Below are positions 20,401 to 27,127 of a stretch of 37,010 nt of DNA, piece by piece. The translations under genes and the position numbers were made by a program. Under the pieces are notes generated by a model. The model saw nothing but the letters and a program-made list of their open reading frames with translations, did not search any database and was not told the DNA's origin. The DNA lies in assembly GCA_008931825.1 (NCBI GenBank), contig QXVZ01026780.1, positions 1 to 37,010 of the forward strand, in the 5' to 3' direction. Every line of letters starts with the position of its first letter. The stretch's first letter is position 1. The DNA is from Phallusia fumigata. Taxonomy: Eukaryota > Chordata > Ascidiacea > Phlebobranchia > Ascidiidae.

Positions 20401-23284
20401 TTATTTTCGTCCGACAAAGAGTGTTTGCCGAATGGTTGTCACAGTTCGACGTCTACAGTGTAGATTTGTTTTTCTCATATTTTGAGTGAAATAATTCAGT
20501 AGGATATTAAAGCGCGCGAACTTTTTTCTTTTTTAAATTTTATGTAGGTACTTTCATCACTTTTCGTCGAAGTAGTGGTATTCATGATCTGCTACTGTCT
20601 AATCTTACCAACCAAGGTATTTTTCTTCTTTTATTAAGTCTTTTTATGGTTTATGAGTAGATAAAACATACGTCTTGTAAGTGATTAAAATAGTGGGTGT
20701 ACTTCTTACAAACATTGCAGTTACTGACGTTTTTGCTAATGGCGTCGCCAATATGGCCGAGTGTGTAGCGAGACCGCCTTATGCACGTAACGTTGTGGGT
20801 TCTAATCCCATTTTGGTCGCTTGTGTTTCCCTGGACAAGAAACTTAAGCGACATTGCTTCAACCCGATGGGTTGACCAAAACTGAAGTCACCAACTTTCA
20901 AAAATCGAAAACATCAAATAAAAAATGATCTAACGAAACTGCAATGAAACAGGTAGCTCGACGGTGGTCTCATTATGAGCATAACGCATACTGGTGTTGC
21001 TCCGCCCCCGAGGATAAAAATCGTGCAAAGGGCTCCAAGGATGACAGTATGGTACGCATCAAAATGTACTGTACGATGGTACGGTATGCACTTCGTGGCA
21101 AGGTACGTGGTACGCTTAACACATACCGTACTCCCATCATTGGAGGTCACTGTAGGTTAAATAACGGAAGCATTGGTTTAAATCTTTTTTCACGGTACGG
21201 CCACGGCAAAGGACTTCTAGAACAATGCGTTACTGGACAAATTGATGATTGTTAAAAGTTATTGAGTTTTTATTTTGCAGGCAGAAAAAGAAGTGGATGA
21301 AAAGAAATATATCGAGGTACGTCCACTTACTAGCTGCAGAATGGGAAAAATGTACTTAATTGGTACGCACAATACCTACCATGGCATACTGCCACCCTTG
21401 GAGGTCACTGTAGGTCAAATGACGGAAGCATTGGTTTAAATCTTTTTTCACCATTACGGCAACGCCAAAGGACTTTTAGAACAAAGCGTACTAAGCGCGA
21501 ACTTTTTTTCTTTTTTAAATTTTATGTAGGTACCTTCATCACTTTTCGTCGAAGTAGTGGTATTATTGATCTGCTACTGTCTACTCTTACCAACCAAGGT
21601 ATTTTTCTTCTTTTATTATGTCTTTTTATTATTTGCATGTAAATATAACATACGTGTTTGAGCGCCCATGATTAAAATAACGGGGATACTTCTGACACAC
21701 ATTGCAGTTACTGACGTTTTTGCTAATGGTGTTTAAACGAATCAGACAAAGGGCTCCAAGGATGACAGTATGGTACGCAGCAAAATCATCAAAATGTACT
21801 GTACGATGGTACGGTACGCCCTTCGCAGCAAGGTACTTCATTGTACGCACAGTACGCACCGTGGCTGTACTGCCACCCTTGGAGGTCACTGTGAGTCAAA
21901 TGAGGGAAGTATTTGTTTAAATCTCTTTTCACGTTACGGCAACGCCAAAGGACTTTTAGAACAATGCGTACTGGACAAACGTTTGTTAAAAGTTATTGAG
22001 TTATTTTTTGAAGCCACCCTATTTGTTGAGATGTTTGTACACGATTGCTGTTCTTTTAGATGACACTGGCGTTCGACGATTTTCCACATGAAGAAAAGAA
22101 AAGAATACACTGTCGCCGTCAAAAAGCGGATGAAGAGAAAGTTAACGCAGAACGTCCACTTACTTGTTCCAGAATGGGAAAACTCCTTACGTCCAAGGTG
22201 TTTTTTTACAATTTTTGTATGCCTGGTTAGTTTTTGTGTAAGTCAGTCACAAAACGTCATTTTTGTGCGTTAAAATTTCTACAAAATAAAAGAAAATTAC
22301 TCCTAAATTTGAAAGGCAAAAATGCCAAAATTGGAACCAACACGTGAAATAGGCAAAGTAACGAATTTTGCTTACAACATCTGTAAATCAGAAGCCAATT
22401 TAACAAATACCAGTCATTATCACTATTGTCTGATTCGCACCACTGACGCTCGACGTAAGTAAAAACTACAGGGTCCTAAAGATCTACAAATTAACTCTCA
22501 GATAACAATAACATGGGCTATCAGCTAATATTCTAAACTTATTTTGTCCAGATCCAGAAGGAGGGTGTTTTGCGGACAATGTATTTGTTCGTCCGTTTCA
22601 AACAAGAGGCGCGATATGTGGAGGTTTGTGTATTCGGCCTGGACCTGGCCACTGATTTCTCAAAACCAACACAGCTCCTAAAAACCAACATCATTTCACG
22701 GCAAAACATACTGAGGTAAGTGCATCTCTGTTCTCCACTAACTGCATATCCACTTCTATTATTTTATTTTTGTTTACATGCACGATGTTTCTTAGAGCCA
22801 TTTCTTTCTTTAAAAGTTTTTGCTATCTTTTTTGAATGACGCTAACTCATCTGTTTTTATTTCGTATTTTTGCTTTTTTACCAATAAATCTCGCTTATTT
22901 GTCCTTTCTTACATTTCCACTTTTTCTTTGTTTCTGTGGTTCTTCGACTGCCTTGAAATAAGGGGTGACTGACAAGGTGACCCATGGTCTTTCGAAACTA
23001 AACTTCCTATTTCTTTACGATTTGGACGCGGTTACGGACCAACAAAAATAGCTCCCGACTACAGTATCATATGTTTTTGTTATAGTCGTGACTTTTTCGA
23101 AGACTTGAGCGTGGACATTTGGAGTGACGAAGTAGAAGGAGTTGCCATGGGTAAGTATGACGCCATTATTTGGCGCAAAGACCAAGAACCCATCGAACAC
23201 CGACAGATTTGGATAAAAGTCTGTATGGGTGGTCATGTCAGGATGAAGCAGCCATTTTATATCACAAGGATGGTCAAGCTTTGA
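17336..23284 (+). CDS. Locus A: single-pass membrane protein with exon cassettes (joined exons)
   Basis: Proposed transcript: exon 1 (17,336-17,426), exon 2 (17,840-17,898), one or more cassette exons 3/4/5/6, exon 7 (22,552-22,715) and exon 8 (23,086-23,284). Phases are consistent throughout: 1 at the first junction, 0 at every cassette edge, 2 between exons 7 and 8. The product would have a signal peptide, a short Cys-rich ectodomain of roughly 75-85 residues, one membrane helix, a charged linker and a cytoplasmic globular domain of about 120 residues. The layout loosely recalls synaptotagmin-type proteins, and the last domain has C2-like features (a GxL start, alternating strands, then LSVDIWSDE...GKYDAII), but the usual calcium-binding aspartates are mostly absent. 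I do not name it. An inverted paralogue on the minus strand keeps exons 5 to 8 open. Confidence 0.5.
17655..17740 (-). mobile_element. tRNA-derived SINE fragment in intron 1
   Basis: Minus-strand 'gttgcaggttcgattctcag' is a good B box in a tRNA-like context. No intact cloverleaf is visible. Confidence 0.5.
17840..17898 (+). CDS. Locus A, exon 2
   Basis: Acceptor 'ttctattgcag' at 17,839; donor CAG-GTGGAA at 17,899. With the G carried over from exon 1 it reads DVKRKLRTDAASH... and leaves in phase 0, which is what the cassette exons require. An alternative donor at 17,891 (GATG-GTGATC) would end in phase 1 and not fit. This is a basic, hydrophilic stalk segment. Confidence 0.45.
18207..18269 (+). 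CDS. Locus A, cassette exon 3a: Cys-rich ectodomain
   Basis: Acceptor 'acttttttag', donor AAG-GTTGTA, 63 bases, phase 0 at both ends. Reads YYNVLNECCGCPDDKYFEEL-K. The CCxCPxxxY arrangement recalls one cysteine-rich repeat of TNF-receptor-type ectodomains, but the segment is too short to assign. The paralogue is exon 3b. Confidence 0.5.
18465..18484 (+). mobile_element. hAT-like terminal motif in cassette 1
   Basis: 'ctggggtcggcaacctttt' closely matches a common hAT terminal sequence. A related copy sits at the same place in cassette 2 (19,761), so insertion predates the tandem duplication. The other end is not clear; 'aaggggtgcaaaccgatgg' near 18,730 is a candidate. Confidence 0.4.
18799..18903 (+). 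CDS. Locus A, cassette exon 4a: membrane-proximal ectodomain
   Basis: Acceptor 'actgccttag', donor AAG-GTATTT, 35 codons, phase 0 at both ends. Starts GMNGEKCPDMAMSEC and ends with a charged ELIKHK stretch. It continues the cysteine pattern of exon 3a and leads straight into the membrane exon. Exon 4b is its shortened paralogue. Confidence 0.5.
19267..19353 (+). CDS. Locus A, cassette exon 5a: transmembrane helix
   Basis: Acceptor 'ttttatgtag', donor AAG-GTATTT, 29 codons, phase 0. Encodes about 20 uninterrupted hydrophobic residues (VLSSLFVVILMILEAV then LFMIFY) followed by RLLKPFK, a stop-transfer-like basic tail that suits type I topology. It is six codons longer than its paralogues 5b and 5c. 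There is no recognisable exon 6 equivalent before the next cassette, so a transcript using 5a must splice on to 6b or 6c. Confidence 0.55.
19508..19567 (+). CDS. Locus A, cassette exon 3b
   Basis: Paralogue of 3a with 20 codons, reading FNALLECCICPDDKYFAAPK, phase 0. The cysteines and the CPDDKYF block are kept. The acceptor has decayed from TTTTAG to TTTGGAG but keeps AG, and the donor is AAG-GTTGTA. Confidence 0.4.
19761..19780 (+). mobile_element. hAT-like terminal motif in cassette 2
   Basis: Same 'ctggggtcggcaacctttt' motif at the position equivalent to 18,465. Confidence 0.4.
20097..20183 (+). CDS. Locus A, cassette exon 4b
   Basis: Paralogue of 4a with 29 codons. Six codons are lost in frame and the middle is rewritten, which removes the second cysteine of 4a. 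Both splice sites and phase 0 are kept (donor GAG-GTATTT). Confidence 0.4.
20548..20616 (+). CDS. Locus A, cassette exon 5b: transmembrane helix
   Basis: Acceptor 'ttttatgtag', donor AAG-GTATTT, 23 codons, phase 0. Hydrophobic helix VLSSLFVEVVVFMICYCLIL ending PTK. A glutamate lies within the helix and juxtamembrane cysteines could be palmitoylated. Confidence 0.5.
20748..20880 (+). mobile_element. tRNA-derived SINE
   Basis: 'atggccgagtgtgtagcgag' acts as an A-box region and 'gttgtgggttctaatccc' as a B box. These are followed by a tail with 'ttccctggacaagaaacttaa', a word typical of the body of many invertebrate tRNA-SINEs. It lies between exons 5b and 6b and is missing from the corresponding intron of the right arm. 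Confidence 0.65.
21031..21145 (+). mobile_element. Short inverted-repeat element (MITE-like), copy 1
   Basis: Imperfect hairpin with ends 'ggctccaaggatgacagt' and a reverse-complementary 'actcccatcattggagg'. The interior is rich in GTACG and GTACGGTA words. Further copies lie at 21,752-21,885 and 36,441-36,575, with a half copy at 21,361-21,404. Confidence 0.7.
21281..21316 (+). CDS. Locus A, cassette exon 6b: juxtamembrane, truncated
   Basis: Acceptor 'tattttgcag'; 12 codons AEKEVDEKKYIE to a GTACGT donor, phase 0 at both ends. The sequence after the donor still matches the remainder of exon 6c (ERPLT...CSRMGK-like), so this was once a longer exon. Either a new donor trimmed it or the copy is decaying. 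Confidence 0.4.
21361..21404 (+). mobile_element. MITE-like element, half copy
   Basis: Right-hand half only, ending 'actgccacccttggagg' and followed by the same flank as the full copies. Confidence 0.6.
21530..21598 (+). CDS. Locus A, cassette exon 5c: transmembrane helix
   Basis: Third membrane exon, 23 codons, phase 0, VPSSLFVEVVVLLICYCLLL ending PTK. It is closest to the single membrane exon of the right arm (36,728-36,796), so this copy is probably ancestral to the part shared by both arms. Confidence 0.55.
21752..21885 (+). mobile_element. MITE-like element, copy 2
   Basis: Complete copy with ends 'ggctccaaggatgacagt' and 'actgccacccttggagg'. Orthologous in position to 36,441-36,575 of the right arm. 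Confidence 0.7.
22060..22197 (+). CDS. Locus A, exon 6c: charged cytoplasmic linker
   Basis: Acceptor 'gttcttttag', donor AAG-GTGTTT, 46 codons, phase 0. Acidic start (MTLAFDDFPHEE) followed by Lys/Arg-rich sequence (KKRIHCRRQKADEEK) and CSRMGKLLTSK. Directly follows the membrane exon, so basic residues face the cytoplasmic side. The right-arm copy lacks three codons in frame. Confidence 0.55.
22316..22454 (+). other. Exon-like open segment, possibly alternative or decaying
   Basis: Open from an AG at 22,315 to a consensus GTAAGT donor at 22,455, starting AKMPKLEPTREIGKV and containing two cysteines. Spliced on to exon 7 it would shift frame and stop after about 34 codons. In the right arm the same stretch carries a TAA and the donor is lost. 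I treat it as intronic or as an alternative short-terminus exon. Confidence 0.25.
22552..22715 (+). CDS. Locus A, exon 7: first half of globular domain 1
   Basis: Acceptor 'attttgtccag', donor GAG-GTAAGT, entered in phase 0 from exon 6c and left in phase 2. Reads IQKEGVLRTMYLFVRF, then a strand YVEVCVFGLDL and LLKTNIISR. The GxL start and alternating strand pattern resemble the first half of a C2 domain. Paralogous to exon 10 and present in the right arm at 35,609-35,784 with two in-frame insertions of two codons each. Confidence 0.6.
23086..23284 (+). CDS. Locus A, exon 8: second half of globular domain 1 and stop
   Basis: Acceptor 'tttttgttatag'; phase 2 from exon 7 gives SRDFFEDLSVDIWSDEVEG, then GKYDAIIWRKDQEP and QPFYITRM, with TGA at 23,282. 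The right-arm copy (34,937-35,135) is the most conserved segment of the locus. SDEVE is shared with exon 11. A perfect donor (ATGG-GTAAGT) lies inside the exon near 23,151 in both arms and is translated in this model. Confidence 0.6.
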
Positions 23285-24009
23285 AGGAGGTTTTAAATAT
23301 TTTTTAGCCCCGTTTCGGACAATAGCACATTGACATTTTACGAAAGGATAATAAAATGACTGGGACAATTGTATTTGCCTGTTTGTAGTGTAAACCTGAC
23401 CACTGTACGCGCCCGTGTGCCACAACAATTGTATTTACAATTGCTTTTTTCATTAAGAAATACAATTAATGTTATGCAAAAGTTCATAATTGCCCAACTA
23501 TATTGCAGTAGTCATTTACTAATTTAACTGGAAAGATATTACTTATTATTTTGAGTTAATAACATTTTTTATCTTATTAATATGAAAACTGCTGTATCTA
23601 TGCCATATAGAAAGAAAATCTCAATGTTTTGTATTTTACGTTTTTTGTTTTATTGAGTGCAGCGAGTTTCCGCATTATTTTGCTGAACCCTGTTTTTTTT
23701 TTTTTTTTTTTGAGAATTTTGTTTCTCATGTGCATAGAAATGTTGCCAATCAATTCCAAATTGTAGTTTGATGCCGTGTTTTAATTTGTCTGTATGTATA
23801 TAACTTACATCGTGCCTTAGTTATTTCATGAATAGCTTTGTTTTATTGCAGATTTAGGGTGTAACGATATAGGTTACAAATTACTTTGGCTTTTGTGCAA
23901 ACTTACGACTACAAGGGATAAGAAAAACAATTTTCTAAGGTTGTGTTTTACGACATCTTTATTCTACTTTGCTTTTTTAAACATAGAAAAATAGAGAATG
24001 GGGTTCCAG
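23285..24009 (+). other. Spacer between domain 1 and domain 2 exons
   Basis: AT-rich, with a run of about 20 T near 23,692-23,711. It has a diverged counterpart in the right arm. No coding segment seen. Confidence 0.5.
23349..23354 (+). terminator. AATAAA polyadenylation signal
   Basis: AATAAA 65 bases after the exon 8 stop. It supports a transcript end here, separate from the downstream domain-2 exons. The right arm has lost the hexamer at the homologous place. Confidence 0.5.
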
Positions 24010-24120
24010 TTTTTTAAGATTTGCCAGCGATGGGCATACGTGCAGGATGTTTCTAGGGATACTCCATTGGCCACAGGCCCAAATTTATTTACTATACACG
24101 TGGATGTCTTATTTCTTGGA
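24010..24120 (+). CDS. Candidate exon 9 upstream of domain 2 (frame uncertain)
   Basis: Acceptor 'ggggttccag', donor GGA-GTGAAT, 111 bases. Frame 1 reads FFKICQRWAYVQDVSRDTPL then FTIHVDVLFLG. The right-arm counterpart (34,203-34,313) is also 111 bases but compensating one-base indels put most of it in another frame, so at least one copy has a local frameshift. Neither arm's end phase matches exon 10, so the exon may be non-coding, 5' untranslated or mis-delimited. Confidence 0.25.
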
Positions 24121-24187
24121 GTGAATAACTGTTATTGATTCCAGTATACTTTGTGTCTACTCTAACGATGCTTCTCATTAATTGCAG

Positions 24188-24337
24188 AAATTCCTCACAA
24201 ATGAAGTTGGCTGTCACTCTTAAGCCCCATCTCACGAACGGGACAACAAGAGTGGTATCCGTCTTTTTGCTTGAGAGAAATGTCGACCTAAACTCCGCCG
24301 ATGGATACGTCCTATTTAACCGTAATATTGCAATGAA
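24188..24337 (+). CDS. Locus B, exon 10: first half of globular domain 2
   Basis: Acceptor 'cattaattgcag', donor AA-GTAAGT, phase 2 at both ends. Reads NSSQMKLAVTLKP then VVSVFLLERNVDLNSADGYV, like the early strands and loop of a C2 domain. Paralogous to exon 7. Between this and the right-arm copy seven codon differences are silent and five change the residue, well above the silent share expected without selection. The start of this transcript is unknown; it may be a separate gene or an alternative 3' part of locus A. Confidence 0.6.
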
Positions 24338-24780
24338 GTAAGTAACATTGTAGTGGAAAAAAGTTACCCTTTTTTAGCGATACAATAGAACAAAACAATC
24401 ACCTGGCCGGAAATAGGTGCGCAACGTTGAAAGGTTATTAGCGTAAAAATTAAAGGACATATTTACTGGATCAAGGTTGAACGCGTTGCAGCTACACCTT
24501 ATTAAAAGGCGTTGTGTGAATGGGGGTTTCAAATAGAATGAGTTGGCGCATTTTGGGGAAATACGACTTGGAGGGGACGTTGGTGGGACCACCCGAAGGG
24601 TCCTAAAAGCTAACCATCCGTGTTTTAACACTAGGATAGGTGCGACTTTAGCATGGGTTTACTTGAATAAAATACAAGACCAACCAATGTACAACTGTCA
24701 AAGTGTTATACGGTATTCGGTTTCGGTTAGATTAAAACCCGTCTGCCTCAGGAATGTTAATGGACACTGCTGCTTTGTAG

Positions 24781-24989
24781 ACCAACTGAAAAAGTCGAAA
24801 TCGGAATGATGAGCGATGAAGTTGAAGTTAAGCCACCACACATTTATGAAGTCGATTTAACAAATCGTGTTGAAGTCCAATTTCGACTCAACCTGAACGA
24901 TACAAACGAGCTTCATAAAAAGCTTACTGTGTTGGTTGGAAACCGTGATGTCATGAACTCATATACAACATTTCTTGGTTCAAACAAGG
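24781..24989 (+). CDS. Locus B, exon 11: second half of globular domain 2
   Basis: Acceptor 'ctgctttgtag', donor AAGG-GTAGGA, phase 2 in and phase 1 out. Reads KPTEKVEIGMMSDEVEV, then YEVDLTNRVEVQFRLNLN and LTVLVGNRD. Shares SDEVE and a following tyrosine strand with exon 8, and the same phase-2 junction. Six silent and six replacement codon differences separate it from the right-arm copy. Confidence 0.6.
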
Positions 24990-25194
24990 GTAGGAAACAT
25001 GTTTTTATTTTTTAAACCTTTTTCGCGAGAGGCGTGAACACTTTTTTCTGAAATATTTGTCCCAAATAAAGACCCCATGTGGTCTGCATGCAGCTATTTG
25101 ATGTTCTCAGTGGGGGAGAGCACGAATCTCATTTAGTCCACTTTACAGCACTAATTTAATCAATTGACAATCTTGTTGACTACCGCAAAACCAT

Positions 25195-25290
25195 TCGCCA
25201 AAATGGTCGTTTGTTTGAGGCGACCACTTGTAGTCGGAGGGTTATTGGTTCAAGACCCGTCTGGACCCTAATTTGTTTACCCTTACCCAC
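25195..25290 (+). mobile_element. tRNA-derived SINE fragment in intron 11
   Basis: 'gttattggttcaagacccgt' is a B box; the upstream part is A-box-like. The right arm carries the same insertion at about 33,045-33,140, so it predates the inverted duplication. Confidence 0.5.
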
Positions 25291-25521
25291 TCAATCCGAT
25301 CAGTTTAACCAAATTAAAAGTCACCATTTACCACAAATTCCACAAAAATACCCCAAAAATTATCAAACGAGGCTGCAGTCAGGCTGGCAGCTCAGATGGA
25401 CTCATTATACACGTTTGTACTATGAAAATGCACCATAAAATTTATTTGTGGATGTCAGCATTAAAAAAACGTTACGCTGTAAAGAAAACTGTGACATGTT
25501 CAACAACTATTTGTATTTCAG

Positions 25522-25616
25522 TGCAAAACACAATAGACGAAAATCCGAATATTGACATCTCCGCTGACACAATTGAACGACTTTACATTGGTCAACAGCA
25601 GGAACTGTCAAGTTAG
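25522..25616 (+). CDS. Locus B, exon 12: C-terminal tail and stop
   Basis: Acceptor 'ttgtatttcag'. Phase 1 from exon 11 gives VQNTIDENPNIDISADTIER then LYIGQQQELSS and TAG. It is the only open frame and matches the incoming phase. The right arm has the same tail and stop. It is an acidic then Gln-rich end without a recognised motif. Confidence 0.55.
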
Positions 25617-25793
25617 ACATGGTGGGTTTTTAGCTCCTAGTTTACAACTTGTTGCGAAAACAACTCTTTGCATGACCGCCTTTTTTGCATTCGCAGGGAC
25701 CCCATTTTAACTCTGTTAGTCTTTAAATGAGTTAAAAGTGCACACAAGTTAAAAACTATTTTTTAACTTCAATTAGTGTTTTTTTGATAATAG

Positions 25794-26014
25794 GAACAGT
25801 CGGCCATCTGTACATATATCAACAACATCGGTTTTGACAAACTCGGAAAAACTTCTGTTGAACAAACGTAAGGAGAGTAAAGAAAAGCAAAAAAACTGGC
25901 TCCATGCGCTTTAAACGATGATCCTCGGAATGAATGATTGACAACGTACATTTGCATGACCTTAATGGCGATGGTCTGTTAATGTTTTTGTTTGTGGTTT
26001 CAATGTGGTGCTAG
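25794..26014 (+). pseudogene. Exon 13-like segment, frameshifted in this arm
   Basis: Acceptor-like 'gataatag' and homology to the 73-codon right-arm exon (32,307-32,526). Here an A-run near 25,891 has seven A against six in the right arm, shifting frame and stopping at 25,914. The homologous stop would be at 26,012-26,014. Its link to exon 12, which already ends in a stop, is unclear. Confidence 0.35.
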
Positions 26015-26090
26015 GTACGATTTTACCACCACTTTGTTTGTTTAAGTTTTTTTATTGATTGCATTTATATATTGATTGCATTTCAAGAGT

Positions 26091-26850
26091 ATGCTGTACT
26101 TGGTGCTATTATTTTTGTTACATCTCCACGTTCATTTTCCCGCCACTGCCTGTGTTGCAACTTGTCATGCCATTGAACGTAACAATCCCCACTGTGCGTA
26201 ACAGTTTAATTCGAAGGCCATTGTCTACAAGTTGATGCTGGGCTCATTTGCTGTGCAACGTGGTAGAGAAAGGTGTGTGTTTTAGTTGCTTATGGTAAAT
26301 TGTACTCACTTGTATTTGCAGCGATAAATAAGGCTAAAATTAATACCTGTTGTGCGACAGTACAAGTAACCAGCGTTCCTGTGTTCGTCGGTAAGTGTTT
26401 AGTGGTGGCATGCTGAAGTTAATTGCAAATATTGGTTTAGACTTGCGACTGAAGATTTGTATGTTTTTTCTACAGTGCGTTTATTAAGTAATTACCCTAC
26501 GTGAACGACGCGAGCTGTTTACGGCAAGTTTATTTCGGTAAGCCTGCTACATGTGCATTCTATTTGGTAAACATTGACGTCAATTGGAACTGTATTGTAT
26601 CTTTAGATTGCAACTGTAGAAACTCGTCATCTGTGTACTAGTTGACCTGTGTCGCAAAATAGTTGGTGAGTTCTTAATTGACAACTTTGTTCGAACGTTT
26701 GTCTTTATTGGTTTCGTTATTGTTTTAGAAAACCGTCGCCGTTGCTACCGCTGCTGCCGATTTGCCTGTTTGGTGGTTGCCATTGTGTTGCTTTGATGCC
26801 ATTAAACCAAGGTTTGGAAGTGTCGTCATCAGTTGGAATAGGACGGGACG
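26091..26850 (+). pseudogene. TIMP/NTR-domain-like secreted protein relic
   Basis: Exons: a 26,091-26,262, b 26,322-26,390, c 26,476-26,537, d 26,607-26,665 and possibly e from 26,729. Junction phases agree (1, 1, 0), and splice sites are good for b to d (GTAAGT, GTAAGC and GTGAGT donors). Exon a has a signal peptide MLYLVLLFLLHLHVHF-PATA followed immediately by Cys, as in mature TIMPs, then CHAIERNNPHC and SKAIVYKL. Later pieces VQVTSVPVFVG, TTRAVYGKFIS, IATVETRHLC and a Trp keep the order of NTR-domain landmarks. The frame has TAA at 26,199 and TGA at 26,502 and 26,643. TIMPs inhibit metalloproteinases outside the cell; this copy should not make a full one. The family call is by eye. Confidence 0.4.
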
Positions 26851-26941
26851 TGTTTAAACGTGACAAACCCCTTTGTGAGGCTCAGCCTTGCAGGTCGGCC
26901 GTTCAGAGTCTACAATTTTAGTTACATCTTTTCAAATACAG

Positions 26942-27127
26942 GCTGTGAAAAACCTTCTGGTTGTTTTTGACAGAGATAATCGCAGCAACTGGGGAAACAA
27001 AGAGATTTTTTCCTCTATAGACTCAGCAACAAATGTCAAAAAAATTTGTTCCAATCACAACAAAACAGGAGTATCAGCAATTATTTTGAACCGTTGCTTT
27101 GTTTCCTCCCAGAAGCCTATTTTTTAA
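26942..27127 (+). CDS. Candidate terminal exon, unrecognised
   Basis: Acceptor 'tttcaaatacag' then 61 codons: AVKNLLVVFDRDNRSNWGNK and later VKKICSNHNKTGVSAIILN ending SQKPIF and TAA. Composition is protein-like. It lies just after the TIMP-like relic but its phase does not obviously join exon e, so it may belong to another broken gene. Confidence 0.3.
   Translation, partial: AVKNLLVVFDRDNRSNWGNKEIFSSIDSATNVKKICSNHNKTGVSAIILNRCFVSSQKPIF

Larger units (their letters stand above)
19438..20660 (+). repeat. Tandem cassette unit 2
   Basis: Second copy of the 18,143-19,400 unit, carrying exons 3b, 4b and 5b. Confidence 0.85.
20337..26050 (+). repeat. Left arm of large inverted duplication
   Basis: Matches 32,262-37,010 in opposite orientation across exons, introns, SINE and MITE. 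The left arm is longer chiefly because of an extra segment of about 0.9 kb (about 20,650-21,530) with the additional membrane exon. The right edge is at 'caccactttgtttgtttaag'. Confidence 0.9.

Noticed and set aside
20748-20830. Functional tRNA gene
   Set aside because: A and B box-like words are present but the stems do not pair, and a SINE-type tail follows.
22316-22454. Extra exon between 6c and 7
   Set aside because: Tempting because of its GTAAGT donor, but it puts exon 7 out of frame and is broken in the right arm. Kept only as a low-confidence segment.
17336-23284. Identity as a TNF-receptor, polycystin/PLAT or self-recognition receptor
   Set aside because: The cysteine spacing, membrane exon and C-terminal domain each suggested one of these, but no diagnostic motif (complete cysteine-rich repeat, GPS site, PLAT core or death domain) can be seen.
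23015-23428. 137-codon minus-strand open frame
   Set aside because: Antisense shadow of exon 8 and its 3' flank. The mirrored shadow appears in the right arm at 34,889-35,182.
24543-24809. 88-codon frame starting in intron 10
   Set aside because: It overlaps the intron-exon 11 border in an unsupported way. The conserved part starts only at the acceptor at 24,780.
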